From: Citrobacter braakii
GTDB taxonomy: Bacteria; Pseudomonadota; Gammaproteobacteria; Enterobacterales; Enterobacteriaceae
Direction: 5' to 3'
DNA: 64,000 nt
NCBI RefSeq assembly: GCF_002075345.1
Contig: NZ_NAEW01000009.1
Coordinates: forward strand, 1 to 64,000
The position numbers were made by a program, and so were the translations under genes. The first letter of the stretch is position 1, and the number at the start of each line of letters is the position of its first letter. A model generated the notes under the pieces. That model searched no databases, was not told the DNA's origin, and saw only the letters and a program-made list of their open reading frames with translations. Below are positions 1-9,522 of the stretch, piece after piece.

Positions 1-92
1 TCTTGTTAAACATTTGCAGTTGCCAGACCGCAATGTGTTTTAACAAATCAAAAGGGGTTTTAATAACTGGCCCAAAGCTGAAAGCTTTCCGG

Positions 93-117
93 AACCCCCA
101 GCCTAGCTGGGGGTTTT
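93..117. terminator. Hairpin terminator at the left edge
   Basis: A 10-bp perfect stem (AACCCCCAGC / GCTGGGGGTT, loop CTA) is followed on the + strand by a short T run and preceded by AA on the other side, so it can work in either direction. On the + strand it would end a transcript entering from outside the window; no gene is recognisable in bases 1-92. Confidence 0.75.
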
Positions 118-124
118 CTGTGCA

Positions 125-151
125 CAAAAAAGCCGCGTCAGTGACGCGGCT
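125..151 (-). terminator. Intrinsic terminator of dmlA
   Basis: Stem AGCCGCGTC / GACGCGGCT with a 3-base loop. Read on the minus strand it is followed by six T residues. It lies 20 bases past the dmlA stop codon, the right place and direction to end that transcript. Confidence 0.85.
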
Positions 152-171
152 CATATTTCGTGGTTTGACCT

Positions 172-1254
172 CTAACGTAGTGCCTGACAGATGGCTTCTC
201 CCACCTGTTGCGTGGTGGCGCTGCCTTTCATATCCGGCGTTTTCGGGCCACTGGCAATAACGTGCTCAATTGCCGCCAGAATACCGTCGTGGGCAGCCTT
301 ATAGTTGGCATCACCGTTGCCAAGGAAGTCCAGCATCATGGCGCCAGCCCAGATAGTGGCAATCGGGTTGGCGATGTTTTTTCCGTAAATATCGGGAGCC
401 GAACCATGTACTGGCTCGAACAGGGACGGGAAGGTGCGTTCCGGGTTTAAGTTGGCAGAAGGTGCGATGCCAATCGTCCCGGTACAGGCCGGACCCAGAT
501 CGGAGAGGATGTCGCCGAACAGGTTGGAAGCAACCACAACGTCAAAGCGCTCCGGCTGCATCACAAAGCGGGCGCACAGTATATCGATATGCTGTTTATC
601 CCAACGGATCTCAGGATAGTTAGCCGCCATTGCTTCAACACGCTCGTCCCAGTAAGGCATGCTGATGGCCAGACCATTGGATTTGGTCGCCGAGGTCAGG
701 GTTTTGCGCGGGCGGTTTTGCGCCAGCTCGAAGGCGTAACGCAATATACGATCTACGCCGCGACGGGTGAAGATCGACTCCTGGATAACCATCTCGTGTT
801 CCGTCCCTTCACTCACGCGTCCGCCGAGAGAAGAGTATTCTCCCTCGGTGTTCTCGCGTACGACGTAGAAATCAATGTCGCCTGGCTGCTTGCCCGCCAG
901 TGGGCAAGGGACTCCCGGAAACAGGCGTACCGGACGCAGGTTGACGTACTGGTCGAATTCGCGGCGAAACTTAAGCAGCGAGCCCCATAAAGAGATGTGG
1001 TCCGGTACGGTGTCCGGCCAGCCAACGGCGCCAAAATAGATAGCATCAAAGGATTGCAACTGCTCATGCCAGTCATCCGGCATCATTTTGCCGTGATGGG
1101 TGTAGTACTCGCAGCTGGCCCATTCCATTTGCTCAAAGCTGAACGACAACCCCCAACGCTCGGCGGCTGCCTGTAACACATGAATGCCTTCAGGCAGCAC
1201 TTCTTTACCAATGCCATCTCCGGGGATAGCGGCAATACGACAGGTTTTCTTCAT
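172..1254 (-). CDS. dmlA: D-malate dehydrogenase (decarboxylating)
   Basis: Cytoplasmic NAD-dependent enzyme of the isocitrate/isopropylmalate dehydrogenase family that turns D-malate into pyruvate and CO2, allowing growth on D-malate; relatives also accept tartrate. About 360 residues, the family length. Seen: GDGIG at residues 12-16 and the Mg/NADP-loop signature SNLFGDILSDLGPACTG in the second half, which carries the metal-binding aspartates. I chose the ATG at 1254 because GAGAG lies just upstream; an in-frame ATG at 1266 would add four residues. It is divergent from the LysR gene dmlR, the arrangement expected of regulator and target. Tartrate dehydrogenase activity cannot be excluded from sequence. 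Confidence 0.92.
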   Translation of the reverse strand: MKKTCRIAAIPGDGIGKEVLPEGIHVLQAAAERWGLSFSFEQMEWASCEYYTHHGKMMPDDWHEQLQSFDAIYFGAVGWPDTVPDHISLWGSLLKFRREFDQYVNLRPVRLFPGVPCPLAGKQPGDIDFYVVRENTEGEYSSLGGRVSEGTEHEMVIQESIFTRRGVDRILRYAFELAQNRPRKTLTSATKSNGLAISMPYWDERVEAMAANYPEIRWDKQHIDILCARFVMQPERFDVVVASNLFGDILSDLGPACTGTIGIAPSANLNPERTFPSLFEPVHGSAPDIYGKNIANPIATIWAGAMMLDFLGNGDANYKAAHDGILAAIEHVIASGPKTPDMKGSATTQQVGEAICQALR

Positions 1255-1311
1255 AGCAGCTCTCACTTGTACGCCATCAAAATTGACTTTCCCCTTATCC
1301 TATAATTGACT

Positions 1312-1326
1312 GATTAAGAGTTAATC
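1312..1326. promoter_or_regulatory. Dyad between dmlA and dmlR, candidate DmlR site
   Basis: GATTAA-GAG-TTAATC is a perfect 6-3-6 inverted repeat in the 103-base divergent spacer, next to two copies of AATTGACT (from 1280 and 1304). LysR-type regulators usually bind interrupted dyads in such spacers. Assignment to DmlR is inference from position. Confidence 0.4.
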
Positions 1327-1357
1327 CCCCTAACTGGTGAAACATAAAACACAGATC

Positions 1358-2275
1358 ATGAATAATCTGCCGCTGCTAAATGATTTACGCGTCTTTATGC
1401 TGGTTGCCCGTCGGGCAGGATTTGCCGCCGTTGCCGAGGAACTGGGTGTATCACCGGCTTTTATCAGTAAGCGAGTAGCCCTGCTGGAGCAGACACTGAA
1501 CGTGGTGCTGCTGCACCGGACAACGCGGCGTGTAACCATCACGGAAGAGGGGGAGCGGATCTACGAATGGGCGCAGCGGATCCTGCAGGATGTCGATCAG
1601 ATGATGGACGAGTTGTCTGATGCCAGGCAGATCCCGCAGGGGATGCTACGCATTATTAGTAGCTTTGGCTTTGGCCGTCGGGTGGTGGCTCCGGCGCTGT
1701 CTGCGCTGGCAAAAGCGTACCCGCAGCTAGAACTGAGGTTCGATGTTGAAGACCGCCTGGTGGATATGGTGAATGAGGGCGTCGATCTTGATATTCGTAT
1801 CGGGGATGATATCGCGCCGAACCTGATTGCCCGCAAGCTGGCGACTAACTACCGTATTCTGTGCGCCTCGCCGGAATTTGTGGCGCAGCATGGGACGCCG
1901 AAGCAACTCAACGATCTCTCCACTTTTCCTTGTCTGGTTATCAAAGAGCGCGACCATCCGTTTGGTATCTGGCAAATGCGTAATAAAGAGGGCGCTCACT
2001 CAATTAAAGTTACGGGGCCTCTGTCGTCTAATCATGGCGAAGTGGTACATCAGTGGTGTCTTGATGGGCAGGGAATTGCCCTGCGTTCGTGGTGGGACGT
2101 TTGCGACAACATTGCCGGTGGACATCTGGTACACGTATTGCCCGAGTATTATCAACCAGCAAATATATGGGCGGTTTATGTTTCTCGGCTGGCGACGTCG
2201 GCAAAAATCCGTATTACGGTTGAGTATTTGCGCCGCTATTTTGCCGAAAACTACCCAAAGTTTACTTTGGAATAA
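1358..2275 (+). CDS. dmlR: LysR-family activator of D-malate dehydrogenase
   Basis: LysR-type transcription factor, about 305 residues. The N-terminal winged helix-turn-helix (about residues 5-65, including the stretch AEELGVSPAFISKRVALLEQ) is followed by a periplasmic-binding-protein-like effector domain. Known family role: D-malate-dependent activation of the divergent dmlA gene, aerobically. The ATG at 1358 puts the HTH in its usual place; an in-frame GTG at 1337 would add seven residues. A bidirectional terminator separates it from minE. In E. coli K-12 the dml pair lies far from minCDE, so the neighbourhood is a rearrangement relative to that genome. Confidence 0.9.
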   Translation: MNNLPLLNDLRVFMLVARRAGFAAVAEELGVSPAFISKRVALLEQTLNVVLLHRTTRRVTITEEGERIYEWAQRILQDVDQMMDELSDARQIPQGMLRIISSFGFGRRVVAPALSALAKAYPQLELRFDVEDRLVDMVNEGVDLDIRIGDDIAPNLIARKLATNYRILCASPEFVAQHGTPKQLNDLSTFPCLVIKERDHPFGIWQMRNKEGAHSIKVTGPLSSNHGEVVHQWCLDGQGIALRSWWDVCDNIAGGHLVHVLPEYYQPANIWAVYVSRLATSAKIRITVEYLRRYFAENYPKFTLE

Positions 2276-2305
2276 ATCCGCAACAGCTGGCAAGAAACTG
2301 AAAAT

Positions 2306-2334
2306 AAAAAAGGCAGAATAATCTGCCTTTTTTG
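2306..2334. terminator. Bidirectional terminator between dmlR and minE
   Basis: Stem AAAAAGGCAGA / TCTGCCTTTTT with loop ATAA; T-rich on both strands. It lies between the converging ends of dmlR (+) and minCDE (-) and can serve both. Confidence 0.9.
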
Positions 2335-2360
2335 CAACTATAACTCACTGAGCAAAGCCG

Positions 2361-2627
2361 TTATTTAGACTCTTCAGCTTCAGGTAATGTCACGTTAAGT
2401 TCGAGGATAGAAATATCGCCGTCTTTTTGTTCAAGCTGTACGGTGACCATTTCGGGATCAATTTGTACATACTTGCAGATAACCTCGAGAATATCTTTCC
2501 TCAGTTGCGGTAAATAATGTGGCTCGGCGTCACTACGACGACGTTCCGCAACAATAATCTGCAGTCGCTCTTTAGCGATGTTCGCTGTGCTCTTTTTCCG
2601 CGAGAGAAAAAAATCCAGTAATGCCAT
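2361..2627 (-). CDS. minE: Cell division topological specificity factor MinE
   Basis: 88 residues, the enterobacterial length. MinE stimulates MinD ATPase activity and displaces MinC, producing the pole-to-pole Min oscillation that keeps the Z ring at mid-cell. Seen: an N-terminal amphipathic anti-MinCD segment ([20 protein letters not shown]) followed by the dimerising topological specificity domain. Third gene of minCDE; its start follows the minD stop by three bases, indicating translational coupling. Confidence 0.98.
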
Positions 2628-2630
2628 AAC

Positions 2631-3443
2631 TTATCCTCCGAACAGGCGTTTGAGGAAACCTTTCTTCTCTTCTTCAATGAAGCGGAAAGGACGTTCTTCT
2701 CCCAACAGACGGTCTACGGTATCAGCATAGGCTTTACCGGCATCAGCATTGATGTCGAGAATAACCGGCTCACCCTGGTTAGACGCGCGCAGGACTGACT
2801 GATCTTCAGGAATCACGCCAACTAGCTTGATTCGCAGAATTTCCAGTACGTCTTCCATGCTCAGCATGTCACCTTTATTTACGCGGCCAGGGTTGTAGCG
2901 CGTCAGCAACAAATGCTCTTTAATCGGATCTTCACCGTTTTCCGCACGACGAGATTTCGACGCCAGAATACCCAGAATACGGTCAGAGTCACGTACAGAG
3001 GAGACTTCCGGGTTAGTGGTGATAATCGCTTCATCGGCAAAATACAGGGCCATCAGCGCGCCGGTTTCAATACCCGCTGGGGAGTCGCAGACGATGAAAT
3101 CGAATTCCATCGTTTTCAGGTCGTCCAGAACTTTCGCGACGCCTTCACGCGTCAGCGCGTCTTTATCGCGAGTCTGTGATGCCGGAAGAATAAAGAGATT
3201 TTCGGTACGCTTATCTTTGATTAACGCCTGATTTAACGACGCATCGCCCTGAATAACGTTGACGAAGTCGTAAACGACGCGGCGTTCACAACCCATAATC
3301 AGATCGAGGTTACGCAGGCCGATATCAAAATCAATAACGACAGTTTTCTTTCCCTTCTGGGCCAAACCTGTAGCGATGGCCGCGCTGGAGGTGGTTTTGC
3401 CAACGCCCCCTTTACCCGAAGTAACAACAATAATGCGTGCCAT
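2631..3443 (-). CDS. minD: Septum-site ATPase MinD
   Basis: 270-residue ParA/MinD-family ATPase that dimerises on ATP, binds the membrane and recruits MinC and MinE. Seen: deviant Walker A KGGVGKTT at residues 11-18, the IDFDIGLRNLD switch region, and a C-terminal amphipathic membrane-targeting helix ending KKGFLKRLFGG. Middle gene of the minCDE operon, read leftward. Confidence 0.98.
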   Translation of the reverse strand: MARIIVVTSGKGGVGKTTSSAAIATGLAQKGKKTVVIDFDIGLRNLDLIMGCERRVVYDFVNVIQGDASLNQALIKDKRTENLFILPASQTRDKDALTREGVAKVLDDLKTMEFDFIVCDSPAGIETGALMALYFADEAIITTNPEVSSVRDSDRILGILASKSRRAENGEDPIKEHLLLTRYNPGRVNKGDMLSMEDVLEILRIKLVGVIPEDQSVLRASNQGEPVILDINADAGKAYADTVDRLLGEERPFRFIEEEKKGFLKRLFGG

Positions 3444-3466
3444 AGAAATTCCTTGTTAAAAAGGGA

Positions 3467-4174
3467 TCAATTCAACGGTTGAACTGTCAAAGCGTTCTCT
3501 GCTAATTGCAGACGGGCCGCTTTGCCATAAAATTCTGCTGGGATTTTATCACTCAGCCAATAAACACCTGCGATAGACACCAGTTCTGCCGTCAGATGGG
3601 TACAAAAAATTTGCGCTTCACGATCGCCGCTTGCACCTGCCAGCGCACGGCCTCTCATCATTCCATAAACATGAATATTGCCATCAGCGATAAGCTCTGC
3701 GCCCGCACTGACGTGGCTTGTAACAATCAGATCACATTGTGGAGCATAAATGCGCTGACCGGAACGAACCGGCACATTTATTAATCGTGTTTTTGTGATG
3801 GGAGTAACGTTTTGCGGCGGAGCGACGGGAGCCGGGACCTCAACAGGCGCAGGACGAATAGCTTTTTCTTTACCTTCAGTCAGTAAAGGAAGACCCATTT
3901 CGTCGATTTCTGCCTTTAGTCTGGCGTCTTTGCATCCGCTAACGCCAATAATGCGCAATCCGGTAGACGCGACAACTTTCTGCAGCGCTGACCAGTTTAC
4001 TGGGCTTTCAAGACCACTCACGTTAACCACCACGGGAGCATGTTTTAAAAAAGCCGGTGCCTGCGCGATTTTGTCTTCCAACGCCTGACGAATAACCTCG
4101 GGTTCTGCTTCATGTAAATGAACCACTGATAAGGTGAAGCTACTGCCTTTAAGCTCGATTGGCGTGTTTGACAT
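3467..4174 (-). CDS. minC: Septum formation inhibitor MinC
   Basis: FtsZ polymerisation inhibitor, about 235 residues (E. coli 231). The N-terminal FtsZ-binding domain begins [21 protein letters not shown] proline-rich linker ([14 protein letters not shown]) leads to the C-terminal beta-helix that dimerises and binds MinD ([15 protein letters not shown] ... NIHVYG). The ATG at 4174 matches the conserved E. coli start; an in-frame start at 4204 adds ten poorly conserved residues. First gene of minCDE, divergent from ycgL. Confidence 0.97.
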   Translation of the reverse strand: MSNTPIELKGSSFTLSVVHLHEAEPEVIRQALEDKIAQAPAFLKHAPVVVNVSGLESPVNWSALQKVVASTGLRIIGVSGCKDARLKAEIDEMGLPLLTEGKEKAIRPAPVEVPAPVAPPQNVTPITKTRLINVPVRSGQRIYAPQCDLIVTSHVSAGAELIADGNIHVYGMMRGRALAGASGDREAQIFCTHLTAELVSIAGVYWLSDKIPAEFYGKAARLQLAENALTVQPLN

Positions 4175-4300
4175 CCTGGCCTTACTCAATTTGCTATTTA
4201 TCATCCCCAGCGCGGGGTGATATTCCGAAGACTATAAGGCATGTTATAGTCAGTATTATATTGAGGCAAGCCACCATTCCGTGAATTCAGAGTAAAAGAT

Positions 4301-4594
4301 ATGTTTTGTGTGATCTACCGAAGCAGCAAACGTGACCAGACCTATTTATATGTCGAAAAAAAAGACGATTTCTCGCGCGTTCCTGAAGAACTGATGAGAG
4401 GATTTGGTCAGCCGACGCTGGCAATGATGTTACCGCTTGATGGGCGAAAAAAATTAGTTAATGCCGATCTTGAAAAAGTAAAACAGGCCCTGACCGAGCA
4501 GGGCTATTATTTACAAATACCCCCGCCGCCAGAAGATTTACTTAAACAGCATCTGGCAGCGGCAAAACAAAATACACCAGACGCTAAACGTTAA
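4301..4594 (+). CDS. ycgL: YcgL domain protein
   Basis: 97-residue protein made up of the YcgL domain, with the conserved start [21 protein letters not shown]. coli YcgL is slightly longer at the N-terminus. Function unknown; the family is conserved beside minC in gammaproteobacteria, which suggests but does not show a link to division or cell-cycle control. Divergent from minC across 126 bases. Confidence 0.93.
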   Translation: MFCVIYRSSKRDQTYLYVEKKDDFSRVPEELMRGFGQPTLAMMLPLDGRKKLVNADLEKVKQALTEQGYYLQIPPPPEDLLKQHLAAAKQNTPDAKR

Positions 4595-4663
4595 ACTGCA
4601 TCCGGCAGCAGCACGTTCCATCGATGCAGTACCTGAAATCTATGACTACGTTAGGGGAAAGTA

Positions 4664-5323
4664 ATGTATCAACATCACAACTGGCATGGTGCTCTGCTGG
4701 ATTATCCGGTGAGTAAGGTGGTTTGCGTAGGGAGTAACTATGCTAACCATATTAAAGAGATGGGCGGAACCACCCCGGAAGAACCGGTTCTGTTTATTAA
4801 ACCGGAAACCGCGCTGTGCGATTTGCGCCAGCCGCTGGTGATCCCATCTGATATGGGGTCTGTCCACCATGAAGTTGAGCTGGCTGTGCTGATTGGCGCG
4901 ACCCTGCGGCAAGCGACAGAAGATCATGTGCGTAAAGCCATCGCCGGTTATGGTGTCGCGCTGGATCTGACCCTGCGCGATATTCAGGGCAAAATGAAGA
5001 AGGCGGGGCAGCCATGGGAAAAAGCGAAGGGTTTTGATAACTCTTGCCCGCTGTCAGGATTTATTCCGGTGGCGGAATTTAATGGCGACCCGCAGGATAC
5101 GATGCTTGGATTAACGGTCAACGGTGAAACTCGCCAGCACGGCTCCACGGCGGACATGATCCATCACATCGTTCCCTTGATTGCTTATATGAGCCGTTTC
5201 TTTACCCTCAAAGCGGGCGATGTGGTGTTAACGGGAACGCCAGCAGGCGTGGGACCTTTAAGCAGCGGCGACGAACTGGCCATCAGTTTTCACGGTCAAA
5301 CGCTAACAACCCGCGTGCTGTAA
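4664..5323 (+). CDS. ycgM: Fumarylacetoacetate hydrolase family protein
   Basis: 219 residues, a compact single FAH domain. Family members are metal-dependent C-C hydrolases, isomerases or acylpyruvases/oxaloacetate decarboxylases. Seen: start of the fold at [14 protein letters not shown], metal ligands in [11 protein letters not shown] (E-x-E), the DLTLRDIQ active-site strand and [14 protein letters not shown] near the C-terminus. All match the short acylpyruvase-type branch. The exact substrate cannot be read from the sequence. Confidence 0.9.
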   Translation: MYQHHNWHGALLDYPVSKVVCVGSNYANHIKEMGGTTPEEPVLFIKPETALCDLRQPLVIPSDMGSVHHEVELAVLIGATLRQATEDHVRKAIAGYGVALDLTLRDIQGKMKKAGQPWEKAKGFDNSCPLSGFIPVAEFNGDPQDTMLGLTVNGETRQHGSTADMIHHIVPLIAYMSRFFTLKAGDVVLTGTPAGVGPLSSGDELAISFHGQTLTTRVL

Positions 5324-5330
5324 TCTCTGC

Positions 5331-5352
5331 TTGCCGCCTTTTCGGGCGGCAA
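5331..5352. other. Hairpin between ycgM and ycgN
   Basis: TTGCCGCC / GGCGGCAA stem with loop TTTTCG, directly after the ycgM stop. There is no T tract on either side, so it may be an mRNA-stabilising hairpin or a weak terminator. Confidence 0.45.
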
Positions 5353-5415
5353 AACTTGCATCAGCGTGCCAGACTGGTTATAAGGTGCAGCTTTATTGCA
5401 ATAGCGGAAACCCTG

Positions 5416-5862
5416 ATGAGCGACATACCTTTCTGGCAAAGTAAAACCCTTGATGAAATGACCGATGCCGAGTGGGAGTCATTATGTGACGGGTGCGGTC
5501 AATGCTGCCTGCATAAGCTGATGGATGAAGACACTGACGAAATCTACTTTACCAACGTCGCCTGTCGTCAGCTCAACATTAAAACCTGCCAGTGTCGTAA
5601 TTACGAACGTCGATTCGAGTACGAGCCTGACTGCATCAAACTGACGCGTGATAATCTGCCGACTTTTGAATGGTTGCCGATGACCTGCGCCTATCGTCTG
5701 CTCGCAGAAGGAAAAGGGCTACCGGAGTGGCACCCGTTGCTGACAGGATCAAAAGCGGCGATGCACGGTGAACGTATCTCAGTTCGTCATATTGCGGTGA
5801 AAGAATCGGAAGTACGTGACTGGCAGGATCATATCCTGAACAAACCTTCATGGGCGGACTGA
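5416..5862 (+). CDS. ycgN: UPF0260 cysteine-cluster protein YcgN
   Basis: 148 residues. The N-terminal cluster [11 protein letters not shown] and the later [17 protein letters not shown] give the eight or so cysteines typical of this zinc/iron-chelating family, suggesting a bound metal or Fe-S centre. No catalytic function is established. The ATG at 5416 ([14 protein letters not shown]) corresponds to the conserved core; the upstream in-frame stretch from 5356 lacks family similarity. Confidence 0.93.
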   Translation: MSDIPFWQSKTLDEMTDAEWESLCDGCGQCCLHKLMDEDTDEIYFTNVACRQLNIKTCQCRNYERRFEYEPDCIKLTRDNLPTFEWLPMTCAYRLLAEGKGLPEWHPLLTGSKAAMHGERISVRHIAVKESEVRDWQDHILNKPSWAD

Positions 5863-5891
5863 GCCGCCCATCGATTAGCAGGCGTTAAGGG

Positions 5892-6233
5892 TTAAGACTT
5901 TTTCGCCTGATACATCTCATCGGAGTGGTTGTCATCTTCCACCCAGAAGTTAATGTTGAATTGCGCATCGTCGCTTAATTCAACGCGATGCCAGTACTGC
6001 GGTGGGCTGGTTGCGAACTGACCGGCATTAATCACCACTTTCACTTCAGGTTCTTTTGCGTCTTCATTGGCAAAGCCATAATACGTTACCGTACCTTCCA
6101 TCACGCAGAGCTGTCCAAACACGCCTGCTGCGGTGTTATGGTGAGAAAGAAGTGCTGCCGGGACGTTGTCTTTGGTAAAGAAGGGAGTAGAGCGTTTTAC
6201 TTTCCAGTTTGCCGGGATGCGTAAATGGGACAT
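5892..6233 (-). CDS. DUF1971 (YeaR/TehB-like) cupin protein
   Basis: About 113 residues of a DUF1971 beta-barrel, the family of E. coli YeaR and of the N-terminal domain of some TehB proteins (landmarks RSTPFFTKDNVPAALL, VINAGQFATSPPQYWHRVE, FNINFWVEDD). E. coli yeaR is induced by nitrate and nitric oxide through NarL and NsrR; biochemical role unknown. The ATG at 6233 has AAGGAG eight bases upstream; an earlier in-frame ATG lies inside the operator dyad and is unlikely. The upstream NsrR-like site says this homologue is also nitrosative-stress controlled. It occupies the place of hlyE-umuDC in E. coli. Confidence 0.85.
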   Translation of the reverse strand: MSHLRIPANWKVKRSTPFFTKDNVPAALLSHHNTAAGVFGQLCVMEGTVTYYGFANEDAKEPEVKVVINAGQFATSPPQYWHRVELSDDAQFNINFWVEDDNHSDEMYQAKKS

Positions 6234-6251
6234 CAGACATCTCCTTGGTGT

Positions 6252-6292
6252 GGCATCTATAAGATGCATTTAATATACATCTTATAGATGCC
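6252..6292. promoter_or_regulatory. NsrR-type operator dyad upstream of the DUF1971 gene
   Basis: GGCATCTATAAGATG is repeated as its perfect reverse complement after an 11-base centre. Within it, 6261-6283 reads AAGATGCATTT-A-ATATACATCTT, an 11-1-11 arrangement whose half-sites match the NsrR consensus (AAGATGYATTT) closely; RC of the right half agrees with the left at 9 of 11 bases. It lies 19 bases upstream of the gene start, where binding would block transcription. NsrR is the nitric-oxide-sensing [Fe-S] repressor. Confidence 0.75.
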
Positions 6293-6313
6293 AGCAGGCA
6301 ATGAATTTAAGGC

Positions 6314-6338
6314 AAAAAAAACGCTCCCGAAGGAGCGT
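6314..6338 (-). terminator. Intrinsic terminator of dsbB
   Basis: On the minus strand ACGCTCC-TTCG-GGAGCGT, a 7-bp stem with a stable UUCG tetraloop, followed by seven T residues, 6 bases beyond the dsbB stop. Confidence 0.92.
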
Positions 6339-6343
6339 CTCTG

Positions 6344-6874
6344 TTAGCGACCGAAGAGGTCACGTTTTTTCGGTTTAAACGGCTGTGCTATGACTACCAG
6401 CACGGCGACCACCAGGTAAGCGGCGAAGATCCCCAACAGCCACTGTGGCATTTCCAGGGTTAAAAAAGACCACTGGCGTTCAGCACAGTCACCGGATGCT
6501 AAAAACACCTGCGGCAGCCATTTGTCCAGCGGCAGCCAGCTCGGGAAGCGTGCGGCAAAATCACAGGTCATAAACGGTGATGGGTGCAACTGAATCATGG
6601 TGTGCTCATACGCTAACTGCAGTCCGCGCCAGGCACTGTAAATCCAGATAATCATCGCCACATAGCGCAGCGGCGTTTTTGGTGCGATAGCCCCCACCAG
6701 CCCCGCGCCCATCACGCCAAATAATGCGCTACGTTCGTAAATACACAACACGCAAGGTTTTAGCAGCATGACGTGCTGGAACCACAGCGCGACAAGCTCC
6801 AGCGCAAAGGCGGTTAACGCCAACAATAACCATGCACCACGACCTCGGGAGCACTGGTTTAAAAATCGCAACAT
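6344..6874 (-). CDS. dsbB: Disulfide bond oxidoreductase DsbB
   Basis: 176-residue inner-membrane protein that re-oxidises periplasmic DsbA and passes electrons to ubiquinone or menaquinone. Seen: four transmembrane helices, the first periplasmic pair CVLC (in [10 protein letters not shown]), and the second pair of cysteines in the loop between MTCDFAARF and [10 protein letters not shown]. The arginine after CVLC that contacts quinone is present (ER). Monocistronic with its own terminator. Confidence 0.97.
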   Translation of the reverse strand: MLRFLNQCSRGRGAWLLLALTAFALELVALWFQHVMLLKPCVLCIYERSALFGVMGAGLVGAIAPKTPLRYVAMIIWIYSAWRGLQLAYEHTMIQLHPSPFMTCDFAARFPSWLPLDKWLPQVFLASGDCAERQWSFLTLEMPQWLLGIFAAYLVVAVLVVIAQPFKPKKRDLFGR

Positions 6875-6982
6875 AATAATTTCCCTGCAACATGCGTAGA
6901 GAGCGCAGTTTAAACCAATTCAATTTATGCGCCACTAGCAGGAATTGAAAATTTGAGTAATCGGATAATTATCATGCAAAAA

Positions 6983-7009
6983 GTCAAACCGGGCAGTGAT
7001 TTGCCCGGT
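6983..7009 (-). terminator. Probable terminator of nhaB
   Basis: ACCGGGCA / TGCCCGGT stem with a 6-base loop just past the nhaB stop; on the minus strand it is followed by TTTGACTTTTT, an imperfect U tract. Confidence 0.7.
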
Positions 7010-7015
7010 AAATTG

Positions 7016-8560
7016 TTATGAAAGTGTAGCTAACCAGCCCGCCTTGGTCATCCACTCAGTCACCGGAACAAGCGTGAACTCGACGCAAAGCAGACCAACC
7101 AGCGTCAGGACGAGAGTATAAGGCAGAGCCATCCACACCATGCGGCCATAAGAGAGTCGAATTAATGGCGCCAGCGCAGAGGTCAGCAGGAACAGGAATG
7201 CCGCCTGGCCGTTTGGTGTAGCAACGGAAGGCAGGTTAGTCCCGGTATTGATCGCCACCGCTAACAGCTCAAATTGGTTAAGGCTGATGGTCCCATGTTC
7301 CAACGCGGCTTTGGCTTCGTTAATGTAAATGGTGCCGACAAACACATTATCAGAGATAGAAGATAGCAGGCCGTTAAAGAGATAGAACAGCGTCAGTTGA
7401 GCATGTTCAGAGGACTGCAAAACAAACTGAATAATCGGTGAAAAGAGCTGTTGATCGATAATCACCGCAACGATAGAGAAGAACACGGTTAGCAGGGCGG
7501 TGAAAGGCAGCGACTCGGTAAACGCTTTACCAATCGCGTGTTCGTCAGTAACGCCGGTCAACGACGTGGCCAGGATAATGACGGACAGACCGATTAATCC
7601 GACTTCCGCCAGATGCAGGGCCAGGGCAACCACCAGCCAGATACCGATAATCGCCTGAACAATCAGTTTGATTTTTTCCTGACGAGTACGCTGCTGACGG
7701 CTTTGATCGTCAAACTGTTGCAGGACATCGCGGACGGTCTCCGGCAGCGTTTCGCCATAGCCAAACCAGCGCAATTTCTCAACCAGCATGCAGGTTAACA
7801 GGCCGCAAATCAGCACCGGGACGGTGACCGGCGACATGCGCAGGAAAAAGTCACCAAAATGCCAGCCAGCCGCTTTGGCGATAATCAGGTTTTGCGGTTC
7901 GCCGACCATAGTCATTACGCCGCCTAACGCTGTACCGACACCCGCATGCATCATCAGGCTGCGCAGAAAACCACGGAACTGCTCCAGTACGACCTTATTG
8001 TGCTGATCGATATGGCTGTCATCGAGCATATTGTTGTCTTCCGTGCGGGAAGAAGCGAAACGATGGTAGATACCATAAAAACCAACCGCTACGCTGATTA
8101 CCACGGCAACGACGGTCAGCGCATCCAGGAATGCAGAAAGGAAGGCGGCGGCAACGCAAAATGCCAGCGACAGCAGCATCTTGGAGCGAATCGTAAGCAG
8201 TAGGCGGGTGAAAATAAACAGCAGCAACTGCTTCATAAAGTAGATGCCAGCCACCATAAACATCAGCAGCAATAGCACCTCAAGGTTAGCGGCAACCTCT
8301 TCACGCACATGTGTGGCGCTGGTCATGCCGATGATGACCGCCTCGATGGCTAGCAGCCCGCCTGGTAGCAGCGGGTAACATTTTAACGCCATCGCCAGCG
8401 TAAAAATGAACTCGGCCACCAACAGCCAGCCCGCAATAAAGGGATTGATGAAAAATATTACCGGGTTAACGACTAAGAATACGAGTAGTGCAAGTTTGTA
8501 CCAGTCAGGTGATTGACCTAAAAAATTGCGCCACATAGCGCGGCCCCATGATAGCTCCAT
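7016..8560 (-). CDS. nhaB: Na+/H+ antiporter NhaB
   Basis: 514 residues (E. coli 513), a polytopic inner-membrane antiporter exchanging about 3 Na+ for 2 H+ and contributing to sodium and pH homeostasis. The start [20 protein letters not shown] is the conserved N-terminus, and the ordered hydrophobic segments include the [13 protein letters not shown] and [20 protein letters not shown] blocks typical of the family. Divergent from fadR across about 236 bases. Confidence 0.97.
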   Translation of the reverse strand: MELSWGRAMWRNFLGQSPDWYKLALLVFLVVNPVIFFINPFIAGWLLVAEFIFTLAMALKCYPLLPGGLLAIEAVIIGMTSATHVREEVAANLEVLLLLMFMVAGIYFMKQLLLFIFTRLLLTIRSKMLLSLAFCVAAAFLSAFLDALTVVAVVISVAVGFYGIYHRFASSRTEDNNMLDDSHIDQHNKVVLEQFRGFLRSLMMHAGVGTALGGVMTMVGEPQNLIIAKAAGWHFGDFFLRMSPVTVPVLICGLLTCMLVEKLRWFGYGETLPETVRDVLQQFDDQSRQQRTRQEKIKLIVQAIIGIWLVVALALHLAEVGLIGLSVIILATSLTGVTDEHAIGKAFTESLPFTALLTVFFSIVAVIIDQQLFSPIIQFVLQSSEHAQLTLFYLFNGLLSSISDNVFVGTIYINEAKAALEHGTISLNQFELLAVAINTGTNLPSVATPNGQAAFLFLLTSALAPLIRLSYGRMVWMALPYTLVLTLVGLLCVEFTLVPVTEWMTKAGWLATLS

Positions 8561-8796
8561 GGTGATTTCCCTACCTTTAAAAATGAAATCATGTTTTTAT
8601 GTTTGACCGCAAAGCTTAGCGGGAGGAGGAAGTACAGGCAAGCTATTCACGCGACGGACAAGGCTGGCTGTGCTTCAGCGTAATCTGGAAAATGAAGCCT
8701 TGATCCACTTTTTCTTCATTGCGTCAGCTATCAGCCATGTAGCCCGTCTGGTATGATAACTGTAACTATGTTTTGCTGTGTAATGGAATTATCACT

Positions 8797-9516
8797 ATGG
8801 TCATTAAGGCGCAAAGCCCGGCTGGGTTCGCGGAAGAGTACATCATTGAAAGTATCTGGAATAACCGCTTCCCACCTGGCACTATTTTGCCTGCTGAACG
8901 TGAACTCTCTGAACTGATTGGAGTGACACGTACCACGTTACGCGAGGTATTACAGCGTCTGGCGCGGGACGGCTGGTTGACCATTCAACACGGCAAGCCG
9001 ACGAAGGTGAATAACTTCTGGGAAACCTCCGGGCTAAATATCCTTGAAACGCTGGCGCGTCTCGATCACGAGAGCGTGCCGCAGCTTATTGATAATCTGC
9101 TGTCCGTGCGTACCAACATCTCGACGATCTTTGTTCGTACCGCGTTTCGCCAGCATCCTGATAAAGCGCAGGAGGTTCTGGCAACGGCAAATCAGGTGGC
9201 CGACCATGCTGATGCATTCGCCGATCTGGACTATAACATTTTCCGCGGTCTGGCATTTGCCTCTGGCAATCCGATTTACGGTTTGATCCTCAATGGAATG
9301 AAGGGATTATATACCCGCATTGGCCGCCATTATTTCGCCAATCCGGAAGCCCGCGCGCTGGCGCTGAGCTTTTACCGTAAGCTGTCAGAACTTTGTGATC
9401 AGGGTGCTCATGAGCAGGTATATGAAACGGTGCGTCGCTATGGTCACGACAGCGGCGAGATTTGGCATCGTATGCAGAAAAACCTGCCGGGCGATTTAGC
9501 TATTCAGGGGCGCTAA
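8797..9516 (+). CDS. fadR: Fatty-acid metabolism regulator FadR
   Basis: 239-residue GntR-family regulator. Residues 1-75 form the winged helix-turn-helix ([20 protein letters not shown] is the recognition region); the C-terminal alpha-helical domain binds long-chain acyl-CoA, which releases DNA. It represses fad (beta-oxidation) genes and activates fabA/fabB. The ATG at 8797 gives the exact family length; an earlier ATG at 8773 adds eight residues without similarity. The upstream spacer carries a weak match to the FadR half-site (TCTGGTATGA near 8748). Confidence 0.98.
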   Translation: MVIKAQSPAGFAEEYIIESIWNNRFPPGTILPAERELSELIGVTRTTLREVLQRLARDGWLTIQHGKPTKVNNFWETSGLNILETLARLDHESVPQLIDNLLSVRTNISTIFVRTAFRQHPDKAQEVLATANQVADHADAFADLDYNIFRGLAFASGNPIYGLILNGMKGLYTRIGRHYFANPEARALALSFYRKLSELCDQGAHEQVYETVRRYGHDSGEIWHRMQKNLPGDLAIQGR

Positions 9517-9522
9517 TCGCAC

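Noticed and set aside
589-990. 133-codon rightward frame inside dmlA
   Set aside because: Antisense to a recognised dehydrogenase; no family similarity.
4595-4630. ACTGCATC / GATGCAGT inverted repeat after ycgL considered as a terminator
   Set aside because: The 20-base loop and lack of a T tract make it a poor terminator; possibly a degraded REP half.
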